64,000 bases of DNA from Catenuloplanes niger (GTDB lineage Bacteria > Actinomycetota > Actinomycetes > Mycobacteriales > Micromonosporaceae). Below the pieces are notes generated by a model that did not search any database, was not told the origin of the DNA, and worked only from the letters and a program-made list of their open reading frames with translations. The position numbers and the translations under genes were made by a program. The stretch is from positions 1,931,001 through 1,995,000 of the forward strand of contig NZ_JAVDYC010000001.1 of the NCBI RefSeq assembly GCF_031458255.1, read 5' to 3'. Each line of letters opens with the position of its first letter. Within the stretch, counting starts at the first letter, position 1. Shown piece by piece: positions 54,221 through 62,735 of this stretch.

Positions 54221-55033
54221 CTACGCCGTGGCGAGCGTGCCCAGGTAGAGCTCGATGACCTTCGGGTCGTGCATCAGGTCCTGGCCGGACGCGGTGTAGG
54301 CGTTGCGACCCTGGTCCAGCACGTAGCCGCGGTCGCAGATCTGCAGGCAGCGGCGGGCGTTCTGCTCGACCATGATGACCGTGACGCCGGTGGCGTTGAT
54401 CTGCTTGGTGCGGCGGAACACCTCGTCCTGCATGGCCGGGGACAGGCCCGCGGAGGGCTCGTCGAGCAGCAGGACGCTGGGCTCCATCATCAGCGCCCGG
54501 CCCATCGCCACCATCTGCCGCTCGCCGCCGGAGAGCGAACCCGCGCGCTGCTTGCGGCGGGTGCCCAGGGTCGGGAAGAGGCCGGTGACGAAGTCGAAGC
54601 GCTCCTTGAACTTCTTCGGGCGCAGGAACGTGCCCATCTCGAGGTTCTCCTCGATGGTGAGCGTTCCGAAGACGTTGTTCGTCTGCGGCACGAAACCGAT
54701 GCCGCGGGCGACCAGGTCGTGCGCCTTCAGGTTGGTGATGTTCTGCCCGTCCAGCGTGACCGTGCCGGACCGGATGTTGACCAGGCCGAACAGCGCCTTC
54801 AGCAGCGTCGACTTGCCGGCGCCGTTCGGGCCGATGATGCCGACCAGCTCGCCCTGCTTGGCGTACAGGTCGGCGCCGTTGAGGATGTTCACGCCCGGCA
54901 GGTAGCCGGCCAGCAGCTCGTCGCAGCGCACCAGCGCGCCCTCGGCCGCGGCGACGTGCTCGGTGCGGTCGACGACGTGCACACCGGCGGTGTCGTCGGC
55001 GAGCGCCTCGGCCTGGGTGACCTTGTCCGTCAT
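54221..55033 (-). CDS. livF: Branched-chain amino acid ABC transporter ATP-binding protein LivF-type
   Basis: A protein of 270 residues: Walker A GPNGAGKSTLLKALFGL, signature SLSGGERQMVAMGRALM, Walker B LLLDEPSAGLSP, H-loop MVEQNARR. A leader of about 30 residues before the ABC domain is longer than usual for LivF. The ATG at 55033 overlaps the LivG stop (ATGA). Last gene of the HMGF operon; it hydrolyses ATP to drive uptake. Confidence 0.93.
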   Translation of the reverse strand: MTDKVTQAEALADDTAGVHVVDRTEHVAAAEGALVRCDELLAGYLPGVNILNGADLYAKQGELVGIIGPNGAGKSTLLKALFGLVNIRSGTVTLDGQNITNLKAHDLVARGIGFVPQTNNVFGTLTIEENLEMGTFLRPKKFKERFDFVTGLFPTLGTRRKQRAGSLSGGERQMVAMGRALMMEPSVLLLDEPSAGLSPAMQDEVFRRTKQINATGVTVIMVEQNARRCLQICDRGYVLDQGRNAYTASGQDLMHDPKVIELYLGTLATA

Positions 55034-55974
55034 GCCTTCTCCTCCCCGGCCGGCTTGTCGGCGGCGGGTGTGCCGTCGGCCGTGTCCGCAACGGTAGCCG
55101 CGGGCTGCGACGCGGCGGGGGCCTCGGCGACCGGGGTGTCCGCGCCGGGCTCGTCGTGCTGGCTGCCCAGGTACGCGTCGATGACCCGCGGGTCCGCCAT
55201 GACCTCGTCCGGCGTGCCCTCGGCGATCACCGCGCCCTGGCCCATCACGATCACCCAGTCGCTGATGTCCCGGACCATGTCCATGTCGTGCTCGACGAAC
55301 AGCACGGTCATGCCGTCCTCGCGCAGCGCCTTGACGTGGCCGAGCAGCGACTGCGTCAGCGCCGGGTTCACGCCGGCCATCGGCTCGTCGAGCATCACCA
55401 TGTCCGGCCGGACCATCAGCGCCCGGGCCATCTCCAGCAGCTTGCGCTGGCCGCCGGAGAGGCTGCCCGCGAAGTCGTTGCGCTTCGCGTCCAGCTTGAA
55501 CCGGACCAGCAGCTCCTCGGCCCGGGCGATGATCTCCTTCTCCTGGCTGCGCCAGATCGCCGGGATCAGCGCCCGGAAGAAGTTCTCACCCTTCTGACCG
55601 GTCGCGCCGAGCAGCATGTTGTCCATCACCGTGAGGCGGTTGAGCGCCTTGGTGAGCTGGAACGTGCGGACCATGCCGAGCCGGGCCACCCGGTGCGCGG
55701 CCACGCCGCCGAGCTGCTTGCCGTTGAACGTCCACGAGCCCTCGTCGGGCTTGTCGAAGCCGGTCAGCAGGTTGAAGAACGTGGTCTTGCCGGCGCCGTT
55801 CGGGCCGATCAAGGCCGTGATCCGGCCGCGCGGGATCTCGACGTGCTGCACGTTGACCGCGGTCAGGCCGCCGAAGCGGCGCACGACGCCGTCCGCGACC
55901 AGGATCGGGTCCGGCTTCTTGGCCCCCGGCTCGCGGGGGACGTCGGCCAGCGACGGGAGCGTCTCAGCGGGCAT
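55030..55974 (-). CDS. livG: Branched-chain amino acid ABC transporter ATP-binding protein LivG-type
   Basis: A protein of 314 residues: Walker A GPNGAGKTTFFNLLTGF, LivG-type MVRTFQLTKALNRLTVMDN, signature SLSGGQRKLLEMARALM, Walker B MVMLDEPMAGVNP, H-loop FVEHDMDMV. A C-terminal Ala/Pro-rich tail of about 45 residues is unusual. ATG at 55974 overlaps the end of the LivM gene by 11 bp. Confidence 0.93.
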   Translation of the reverse strand: MPAETLPSLADVPREPGAKKPDPILVADGVVRRFGGLTAVNVQHVEIPRGRITALIGPNGAGKTTFFNLLTGFDKPDEGSWTFNGKQLGGVAAHRVARLGMVRTFQLTKALNRLTVMDNMLLGATGQKGENFFRALIPAIWRSQEKEIIARAEELLVRFKLDAKRNDFAGSLSGGQRKLLEMARALMVRPDMVMLDEPMAGVNPALTQSLLGHVKALREDGMTVLFVEHDMDMVRDISDWVIVMGQGAVIAEGTPDEVMADPRVIDAYLGSQHDEPGADTPVAEAPAASQPAATVADTADGTPAADKPAGEEKA

Positions 55975-56956
55975 CGAGCATGACCTCCTTCTTGTCGCCG
56001 AAGATTCCCTGCGGACGGAAGATCAGCAGGGCCATCAGGCCGAGGCCGACCAGGATGTACCGCACCGATCCGGCCTGGGTGGTGTCCATGATCGACGAGG
56101 AGATCGCGCCGACGTTGATCAGCTCGATCAGCATCGCGTCCACGAAGACGATCAGGAACCAGAAGATCATCGAGCCGACCACCGGGCCGAAGACGCGAGC
56201 CGCGCCACCCAGGATCAGGATGGTGTACGCGAAGAACGTGAACTCGGTGCCGTACGTGTCCGGCTGCACGGCCGCGCGGCTGACCGCGAACATGAAACCG
56301 CCGAGCGAGCCGAGCACGCCACCCAGGATCAGCGACTGGATCTTGTACGAGAACACGTCCTTGCCGAGGCTGCGGACCGCGTCCTCGTCCTCCCGGATCG
56401 CCTTCAGCACCCGGCCCCACGGGCTGCGCATCAGCAGCCAGACGATGAGGCAGGAGATCGCCACCAGGAGCCAGCCGACCGTCAGCACCCACATCTCGCG
56501 GGAGTCGAAGGTGATCAGACCGCCGAGGTTGATGCCCGCGCTGTACGGGTTCATGTCGTAGAAACCGTCGGAGAAGCGCTGCAGACCGTCCGAACCGCCG
56601 GTCCACTCGCTCAGGCTCACCGAGCGGAACAGCAGGCGGATGATCTCCGCCGCCGCGATCGTGACGATCGCCAGGTAGTCGGCGCGCAGCCGGAGCGTCG
56701 GGATGCCCAGCAGCAGCGCCAGCACCACCGCGCCGACCAGGCCGACGGCGATGCCGGCCCAGAACGGCAGACCGTACGTGGCCACCGACATCGCCAGACC
56801 GTAGGCCGCGACGCCGAGGAACGCGGACTGGCCGAAGTTCAGCAGACCGGTGTAGCCGAAGTGCACGTTCAGGCCGATCGCGGCCAGTGCGTAGATGATC
56901 GCGGTGGAGCCGATGATCGACTCGACGGAGACCTGGAAGATCAGTTCCCAGTTCAT
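55964..56956 (-). CDS. livM: Branched-chain amino acid ABC transporter permease LivM-type
   Basis: A permease of 330 residues with about nine helices. INVHFGYTGLLNFGQSAFLG-type sequence (LNVHFGYTGLLNFGQSAFLG here) and the cytoplasmic loop SPWGRVLKAIREDEDAVRSL, the EAA-like contact for the ATPases, mark LivM. ATG at 56956 follows AAGGGGG that also overlaps the LivH stop. It forms the membrane channel with LivH. Confidence 0.93.
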   Translation of the reverse strand: MNWELIFQVSVESIIGSTAIIYALAAIGLNVHFGYTGLLNFGQSAFLGVAAYGLAMSVATYGLPFWAGIAVGLVGAVVLALLLGIPTLRLRADYLAIVTIAAAEIIRLLFRSVSLSEWTGGSDGLQRFSDGFYDMNPYSAGINLGGLITFDSREMWVLTVGWLLVAISCLIVWLLMRSPWGRVLKAIREDEDAVRSLGKDVFSYKIQSLILGGVLGSLGGFMFAVSRAAVQPDTYGTEFTFFAYTILILGGAARVFGPVVGSMIFWFLIVFVDAMLIELINVGAISSSIMDTTQAGSVRYILVGLGLMALLIFRPQGIFGDKKEVMLDAR

Positions 56957-56968
56957 GGCGCGGCCCCC

Positions 56969-58249
56969 TTAACCGATCCGCTCGCGGCGGCCCAGGATGC
57001 CCTGCGGCCGGATGAGCAGGATGATGATCAGCGCAGCCAGCGCACCGACGTTCTTCAGCTCGGTCGGCACCCACAGCGTGGAGACCTGCGTGACGATGCC
57101 GACCACCATGCTGCCGAGCAACGCACCGAACGCCGTGCCCAGACCGCCCAGCGTCACCGCCGCGAAGACCAGCAGCAGGATCTGGAAGCCCATCTGGAAG
57201 TTCAGGCCCTGGAACATACCGAGCATCACGCCGGCCAGCGCGGCCAGCGCGCTGCCGATCGTCCAGATCAGTCGAATGATCTTGTCGACGTCGATGCCGG
57301 ACGCGGCCGCCAGCGACGGGTTCGTCGACACCGCGCGCGTCGCCTTGCCCAGACGCGTCTTCAGCAGCGCGAACGACACCGCGACCAGCACCAGGATCGC
57401 CACCACGTCCATGATCAGGTTCTTCGGCGCGATCAGCAGCGGACCGATCTCGATACCCGGCTGCGCCGCGTACTCCCGGTACTGCTGCGTGCCACCGCGG
57501 AACTGGAACAGGAAGACGTACCGCAGCACCATCGCCAGACCGATCGACACGATCATCATGCCGATCAGACCGGTACGCCGCCGGCGCAGCCAGCCCCAGA
57601 AGAACCTGTCCTGCAACCAGCCGAACGCACCACCGACCACCACCGCGAGGATCAGCGACAGCCACAGCGGCAGCCCGATCGTCACGTTGAACAGGAAGCC
57701 CATCAGCGCACCGAACGTGATCAGCTCACCGTGCGCGAAGTTGGTCAGGCCCATCGTGCCGAAGATCAGCGAGACGCCCAGCGCGCCCAGCGCCAGGATC
57801 AGGCCGATGTGCACGCCGGTGTACACCAGGTTCGGCAGGCGGTCCCAGATGGTCGGCGCCACCTCTGCCGGCGGCGCGTTCGCACCGACCGGGCCGAGCG
57901 GATACAGCACGTTCCGCATCTGGCCCTCGTACACCTCGAGGGTGCGGTTCGGGCCGAGGGTCCCCTGGAGGCCGACTCCCTCCGGGAGCGAACTCTCGTC
58001 GAGGACCACCTCATATGACCCCGGCGGTACGGAAAGAGTCCACTTCCCGTCCGCTCCCGACACGGCCGATCCGGCCGGCTGGCCATCCTGAGTGACGTTG
58101 ATCCGGACACCAGCCAGCGGCTGGTTCTGATTGCTCAACGACCCCTGCAGACCCTCACCCTCGGCGGCGTAAGCGCTTGTGGCGTTCACACCGAGAGCGA
58201 AGAACAGGGAACCCAGGAGGGCCGTGAACATGATCACGGCTCTACGCAA
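56969..58249 (-). CDS. livH: LivH-type permease with N-terminal extracytoplasmic domain
   Basis: A protein of 426 residues, about 130 longer than a normal LivH. It starts with a signal peptide (VIMFTALLGSLFFALGVNAT...AYAA), then a small beta-domain (NQPLAGVRINVTQDGQPAGS, GADGKWTLSVPPGSYEVVLD) of the carboxypeptidase regulatory-like type, then the permease (GALGVSLIFGTMGLTNFAHG, loop KTRLGKATRAVSTNPSLAAA). Start is TTG 58249 with GAGGAG five bases upstream; an internal ATG at 58231 would still retain the signal. First gene of the operon. Confidence 0.9.
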   Translation of the reverse strand: MRRAVIMFTALLGSLFFALGVNATSAYAAEGEGLQGSLSNQNQPLAGVRINVTQDGQPAGSAVSGADGKWTLSVPPGSYEVVLDESSLPEGVGLQGTLGPNRTLEVYEGQMRNVLYPLGPVGANAPPAEVAPTIWDRLPNLVYTGVHIGLILALGALGVSLIFGTMGLTNFAHGELITFGALMGFLFNVTIGLPLWLSLILAVVVGGAFGWLQDRFFWGWLRRRRTGLIGMMIVSIGLAMVLRYVFLFQFRGGTQQYREYAAQPGIEIGPLLIAPKNLIMDVVAILVLVAVSFALLKTRLGKATRAVSTNPSLAAASGIDVDKIIRLIWTIGSALAALAGVMLGMFQGLNFQMGFQILLLVFAAVTLGGLGTAFGALLGSMVVGIVTQVSTLWVPTELKNVGALAALIIILLIRPQGILGRRERIG

Positions 58250-58393
58250 CGGTGCTCCTCGAAAGTCTCTGACGCGGGTCCTGACGGTGTGTCACCTCAG
58301 GACTGGCGGATCATAGCCCGCGTCACAGCCCCTCAACGCCGTGTTATCAATCAGTTATCGGCGTTTAACAAAAAGCAACGAGAGACGGCCTGG

Positions 58394-58993
58394 TCAGGCG
58401 CTCGGAGTCTCCGCGAGGATGCGCTCCGCGACCTCTTTCATCGTCATCCGGTGATCCATCGCGGTCCGCTGGATCCACTTGAACGCCTGCGGCTCGGTCA
58501 TCCCGTACGTGGCCATCAGCGTGCCCTTCGCGCGCTCGACCACCTTCCGCGTCTCCAACCGGTCCGACAGGCCCGCGACCTCGGACTCCAGCGCGGCGAT
58601 CTCCGAGTACCGGGACAGCGCGATCTCGATCGCCGGCACCAGGTCCGACTTCTGGAACGGCTTCACCAGGTACGCCATCGCGCCGGCGGCACGGGCACGC
58701 TCCACCAGGTCACGCTGGCTGAACGCGGTCAGGATGATGATCGGCGCGATCCGGTCGCCGGCGATGCGCTCCGCCGCGGCCAGCCCATCCATGATCGGCA
58801 TCTTGATGTCCAGGATGACCAGGTCGGGCTTCAGCTCGCCGGCCAGGCGCACGGCCGTCTCACCGTCGCCGGCCTCACCGACGACCTCGTAACCCTCCTC
58901 GACCAGCATCTCGGCGAGATCGAGCCGGATGAGCGCCTCGTCCTCGGCGATCAGCACCCGACGACGCTCCGAACCCGCCTGCATGTCGGCCAC
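58394..58993 (-). CDS. pdtaR: ANTAR-domain response regulator (PdtaR-like)
   Basis: About 199 residues: a receiver domain (RRVLIAEDEALIRLDLAEML) with phospho-acceptor aspartate at about residue 62 in LVILDIKMP and the conserved lysine in YLVKPF; then an ANTAR RNA-binding domain (VVERAKGTLMATYGMTEPQA). It antiterminates transcripts by binding dual hexaloop hairpins when phosphorylated. GTG at 58993 has GGGGG eight bases upstream; TTG at 59008 is an alternative. The partner kinase is not in the window. Confidence 0.92.
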   Translation of the reverse strand: MADMQAGSERRRVLIAEDEALIRLDLAEMLVEEGYEVVGEAGDGETAVRLAGELKPDLVILDIKMPIMDGLAAAERIAGDRIAPIIILTAFSQRDLVERARAAGAMAYLVKPFQKSDLVPAIEIALSRYSEIAALESEVAGLSDRLETRKVVERAKGTLMATYGMTEPQAFKWIQRTAMDHRMTMKEVAERILAETPSA

Positions 58994-59115
58994 GCGAACA
59001 ACCCCCAACGTTCCTGGAACCCGACACCCGGCCGGTCGGGTGCCGTCGCCAACAGCGTAGTGGGTACGCTAGGTTTGCTCAGCGCGGCGTAACGAGGTTT
59101 TACATGCCGCGTGAC

Positions 59116-59198
59116 GCCGGGGTGGTGGAACGGTAGACACAGGGCACTCAAAATGCTCCGCTCGAAAGAGTGTGCGGGTTCGAGTCCCGCCCTCGGCA
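59116..59198 (+). tRNA. tRNA-Leu (anticodon CAA)
   Basis: 83-nt class II tRNA: acceptor stem GCCGGGG/CCTCGGC with discriminator A, D-loop AACGGTAGACAC, anticodon stem GGGCA/TGCTC with loop CTCAAAA, a long variable arm (CGCTCGAAAGAGTGTG) and T-arm CGGGTTCGAGTCCCG. The CCA end is not encoded. It reads UUG codons. Confidence 0.95.
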
Positions 59199-59235
59199 CT
59201 CACAAACTGTCATACGCAGGGTCGACGATGTGTCG

Positions 59236-59991
59236 ATGCATCCTCCCGAGCTGCGTGACCGGGCGATCGCCATGCACGCCGACGGTGTGCCGTTCCGGCT
59301 GATCTGGCGGACACTCGGCCTTCCCCCGCGCACCGTCGGTAACTGGCTGTACGGCGAGCGCGCTCGCAAGCGTCGCGAGCGGCAACCGGACGACCGCTGC
59401 CCGCGATGTGCGGATCCGCGCCGGCCGCCGGATGCGCCCGCCGCCTACGCCTACCTGCTCGGGCAGTACCTCGGCGACGGCCACATCGTGCGCGCCCGGC
59501 GGACCGTGCTGCTGGCGGTCTCCTGCGACAACCGGTACCCGGGCATCATCGCGGAGGTCGACGCCGCGATGCGCTCGTGCGGCGCCCGCTCGGTCCACCA
59601 CCGGGCGAAGATCGGGTGCACCGCGGTCAGCGCGCTCTGGAACCACTGGCCCTGCCTCTTCCCCCAGCACGGCCCCGGGCACAAGCACGAGCGGCCGATA
59701 GAGCTGGCCGACTGGCAGGAGCCGATCGTCGGCGAGCACGCCGAGCCGTTCGTGCGCGGGCTGATCCACTCCGACGGGTGCCGGTTCGACAACCGGGTCA
59801 CCGTGAGGGGACGCACATATTCGTATCCGCGATACATGTTCACCAATGAGTCCGCCCACATAATGGACCTGTGCCGACGGTCACTCGATCGGCTCGGCGT
59901 GGAGTGGCGGATGAGTCGGCGGAATACACTTTCGGTGGCCAAACGGGCGTCCGTACTGCGGTTGGACGGGTTCGTGGGAGCCAAGTCGTGA
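59236..59991 (+). CDS. HTH plus LAGLIDADG-like endonuclease-related protein
   Basis: A protein of 251 residues. The N terminus ([39 protein letters not shown]) looks like a resolvase/transposase-type helix-turn-helix. Two motifs, [12 protein letters not shown] and [13 protein letters not shown], follow the LAGLIDADG pattern with acidic residues at the end of each helix. It starts 38 bp after tRNA-Leu; ATG at 59236 is favoured over GTG 59230. Frames that begin inside the tRNA are rejected. Whether it still cuts DNA or now only binds it is unknown. Confidence 0.7.
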   Translation: MHPPELRDRAIAMHADGVPFRLIWRTLGLPPRTVGNWLYGERARKRRERQPDDRCPRCADPRRPPDAPAAYAYLLGQYLGDGHIVRARRTVLLAVSCDNRYPGIIAEVDAAMRSCGARSVHHRAKIGCTAVSALWNHWPCLFPQHGPGHKHERPIELADWQEPIVGEHAEPFVRGLIHSDGCRFDNRVTVRGRTYSYPRYMFTNESAHIMDLCRRSLDRLGVEWRMSRRNTLSVAKRASVLRLDGFVGAKS

Positions 59992-60189
59992 AATCGGGTG
60001 AGATCGGGATCACTCGGACGAAGCGCTTGGAAACATGATCTTCATCCCTGCGTCACCCGCGGCCCGGGAACGAGCGCGTAAGGTTCTTCATGTCGCCGCA
60101 CGAACCACCCGCGGCCAGAGACTTTCCCCCGCTCGGCACGACCGCCACGGGTCGCGCCAGGCGGCGCTCCGGTGCCTCAACGCACCGAC

Positions 60190-60227
60190 GGAGCCGGTGG
60201 AGGCAGGTGCCCGCCTCCACCGGCTCC
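60190..60227 (+). terminator. Strong hairpin in the spacer before the glycosidase gene
   Basis: ggagccggtggaggc and gcctccaccggctcc form a perfect 15-bp stem with an 8-nt loop, 200 nt past the LAGLIDADG-like gene. The rest of 59992-60319 shows no gene. Confidence 0.65.
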
Positions 60228-60319
60228 GATGCGCCCTCCACTGAGCGGCAATTCGCATTCCGCGTTCATTTCCGCACGTCCGGTCGCCACCGGTTGATTC
60301 GCGGCGAACATATCGATGA

Positions 60320-60348
60320 TTGACGCTGGCCTTACGCGCCGCCACAGT
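60320..60348 (+). promoter_or_regulatory. Candidate promoter of a leaderless glycosidase mRNA
   Basis: TTGACG at 60320-60325, 17-bp spacer, CACAGT at 60343-60348, and the ATG at 60355 six bases on. No ribosome site precedes the ATG, which fits a leaderless transcript. Confidence 0.45.
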
Positions 60349-60354
60349 GAGTAA

Positions 60355-62454
60355 ATGGATCTTCACACGGATCACTCCCCGGCGCGCGAGTGGGAACACG
60401 CGATGATCTCCGGGAACGGCCGGCAGGGGCTGCTGTTCTGGGGCGGGCCGGACGCGATCCATCTGACGCTGTCGCACGAGCGCTTGTTCCTGCCGGTCGC
60501 CGAGCCGCTGCCGCCGCCGGACACGGCCGCGATCCTGCCGGAGTTGCGCGGGTTGCTGGCGGAGCGCCGGTTCGCGGCGGCCGCGGACCGGGTCTGCGCG
60601 CACGCGGCCGCGACGGAACCGGGTTACGCGGACGTGCGCTGGGTCGACCCGCTGGTCGGCGCCGCCACTATCACCTTCACCCCGGCGACGACGACCGGCG
60701 ACGGCGGCGGTCCGCCGGCGGCCGGTGCGGTGGGGTACGCGCGGAGCACCGACTTCGCGACCGGGGTGGTCACCCAGTCCTGGGGTGACGTGGTGTGTGC
60801 GGCGTTCGTGTCCCGGGCCGACGACGTGGTCGTGTTCCGGGTGTCGGGCGCGGACGGTGCGCTGGCGATCGCCCCGGTCGACGGCGTCCCGGAGTGCCCG
60901 GTGCGCACCACGGTCGACGGCCTGTCGCTGGTCGCGACCTTCCCGGCCGCGGACTGGCCGGGTGCGCTCGCCGGGTACCGGGTGGAGTGCCGGGTGTCCC
61001 GCGACGCCGGCGGCCTGCTGTTGCTGGCGCGCACCGTGATCGCCGGCTCCGCCGTACCCCCGTGGCCGGTGCGGGGTTTCGAGGAGTTGCTGGCCGTGCA
61101 CGTCGCGGTGCACGGGGAGTTGTATCACCGGTTTCGTCTTGATTTGTCCGGCGATCGGACGGAGACGCTGGTGAACGCGTGCCGGTATGCGGCGATCTCC
61201 GCGTCGGGTGAGTTGCCGCCGACGTTGCAGGGCGTGTGGAGCGGCGGTTACCGGCCGCCGTGGCGCAGCGCGTACACGCTGGACGGGAATCTGCCGGCCG
61301 CGGTCGCGGGGTTCGCGCCGACGGACACGCCGGAGCTGCTGGAGCCGGTGCTGCGGATGGCGGAGGACCGGCGGCCGGACATGCGGGTGAACGCGCGCCG
61401 CCTGTACGGCGTGGACGGCCTGCTGGCGCCGGTGCATCAGAGCTCGCACGCGCTGGTGAACCATTTCGGCCCGCGCTGGTGCCAGACGTTCTGGACCGCG
61501 GGTGCGGCGTGGCTGGCGCGGTTGTTCGCCGAGTTCTACGAGCACACCGGCGACGAGGTGTTCCTGCGGGAGCGGGCGGTGCCGTTCCTGGCCGAGGTCG
61601 CGGACTTCCACCTGGGTTTCGTCACGGTGACGGACGGCCGGGCGCGGTTCGCCCCGTCGTACTCGCCGGAGAACGCGCCGTCGAACACGGGTTCGCAGGC
61701 GTGCGTGGACGCGACGATGGACGTCGCCGCGACGGCCGGCCTGCTCCGGGATCTGCTGCGGTTCGCGCCGGCGGATCCGCGGGCGGCGCGCTGGCGGTCG
61801 CTGCTGGCGGCGCTGCCGGCGTACCGGGTCGACGCGGACGGTCTGCTGGCCGAGTGGGTGGATCCGGGTCTGGCGGACGCGCCGGGGCACCGGCATGCGA
61901 GTCATCTGTATCCGCTCTGGTACGGCGGTGATCCCGCGTTCGGTGATCCGGCGGTGCGGGCGGCGGCGGCGCGGGCGATCCGCGCGCGGCTGGCGTGGTG
62001 GGACGGGCAGGAGGCGGACGAGATGGCCTACGGTCTGGCGCAGCTCGGCATCGCCGCGGCCCGGCTGGGTCTGGCGGCGGAGGCGTACGGTGCGCTGACC
62101 CGGCTGGCCGGTCGCTATTTCCGGCCGTCGCTGGTGCCGACGCACAACCGCGGCGAGATTTTCAACGTGGACGTCGCGGGTGCGTTGCCGGCGCTGGTCG
62201 CGTCGATGCTGGTCCGGTCCGGCGGGGGGCGGGTGGATCTGTTGCCGGCGCTGCCGGCGGCCTGGCCGCGTGGTGCGGTGTCCGGGCTGCTGGCTCGCGG
62301 CCCGGTCCGGATCGTCCGGATGTCCTGGTCCCCGGCCGGTCTGGAGGCGACGCTGACCGCTCCGCGCCGGGTGCGGACGGTCGTCGGCCTGCCGAACAAC
62401 ACATCCGTACAGGTCGATTTATTTCCCGGCACGGAAACGCTCGTGAAGTGTTGA
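60355..62454 (+). CDS. Glycoside hydrolase family 95-like enzyme
   Basis: A protein of 699 residues. Matches to GH95: N-terminal AMISGNGRQGLLFWGGPDAI, the toroid motif LQGVWSGGYRPPWRSAYTLD, PSYSPENAPSN near residue 435 with the likely catalytic glutamate, and HRHASHLYPLWYGG near 511. GH95 enzymes release alpha-L-fucose or alpha-L-galactose by inversion. There is no signal peptide, so the substrate is probably taken up first. The LacI regulator and carbohydrate gene downstream suggest a sugar-use locus. Exact substrate unknown. Confidence 0.82.
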   Translation: MDLHTDHSPAREWEHAMISGNGRQGLLFWGGPDAIHLTLSHERLFLPVAEPLPPPDTAAILPELRGLLAERRFAAAADRVCAHAAATEPGYADVRWVDPLVGAATITFTPATTTGDGGGPPAAGAVGYARSTDFATGVVTQSWGDVVCAAFVSRADDVVVFRVSGADGALAIAPVDGVPECPVRTTVDGLSLVATFPAADWPGALAGYRVECRVSRDAGGLLLLARTVIAGSAVPPWPVRGFEELLAVHVAVHGELYHRFRLDLSGDRTETLVNACRYAAISASGELPPTLQGVWSGGYRPPWRSAYTLDGNLPAAVAGFAPTDTPELLEPVLRMAEDRRPDMRVNARRLYGVDGLLAPVHQSSHALVNHFGPRWCQTFWTAGAAWLARLFAEFYEHTGDEVFLRERAVPFLAEVADFHLGFVTVTDGRARFAPSYSPENAPSNTGSQACVDATMDVAATAGLLRDLLRFAPADPRAARWRSLLAALPAYRVDADGLLAEWVDPGLADAPGHRHASHLYPLWYGGDPAFGDPAVRAAAARAIRARLAWWDGQEADEMAYGLAQLGIAAARLGLAAEAYGALTRLAGRYFRPSLVPTHNRGEIFNVDVAGALPALVASMLVRSGGGRVDLLPALPAAWPRGAVSGLLARGPVRIVRMSWSPAGLEATLTAPRRVRTVVGLPNNTSVQVDLFPGTETLVKC

Positions 62455-62459
62455 CACTT
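62446..62459. promoter_or_regulatory. 14-bp inverted repeat at the GH95 stop codon
   Basis: AAGTGT-TG-ACACTT, perfect 6-bp arms, overlapping the TGA. It looks like a LacI-type half-site pair, but its position at a 3' end makes an operator role doubtful. Confidence 0.3.
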
Positions 62460-62586
62460 AGTTTGGACACACGGAAAAATTAGCCGGGCGTGGCGCGCCA
62501 TGGTGGGGGCGTCCACGTGGGATCGGGGCGTCGGCCAGCCGGCGCCCCGATCGCTGTCGCGACCGGACCGACCTCCAGGGGCCGAT

Positions 62587-62660
62587 CTTCCCGCTTCCGG
62601 CGACTCCGGTTCCGCATGCTCCCGCGGGCACCGGTCGGCCGTTGGCCGGCCTCCCTGCAC
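62587..62660 (+). repeat. Dispersed 72-bp intergenic repeat, copy 9
   Basis: CTTCCCGCTTCCGGCG head, CGCATGCTCCCGCGGGCACC core, GGTCGG-type tail ending CCTCCCTGCACG. It starts 132 nt past the GH95 stop in the sense direction, within the convergent spacer to the LacI gene. Confidence 0.88.
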
Positions 62661-62686
62661 GCCACGCGTCGCAAGCCCGAGAACCC

Positions 62687-62735
62687 GATCTCCCTCTCGG
62701 CCGGTCAGCCGTCGAGGCCGGCCGAGAGGGAGATC
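62687..62735 (-). terminator. Terminator overlapping the LacI gene end
   Basis: gatctccctctcggccgg and ccggccgagagggagatc: a perfect 18-bp stem whose loop contains the LacI stop codon at 62705. Confidence 0.8.

Noticed and set aside
59170-59235. Start of the LAGLIDADG-like gene inside the tRNA
   Set aside because: The first 22 codons would overlap tRNA-Leu; ATG 59236 begins the conserved HTH.
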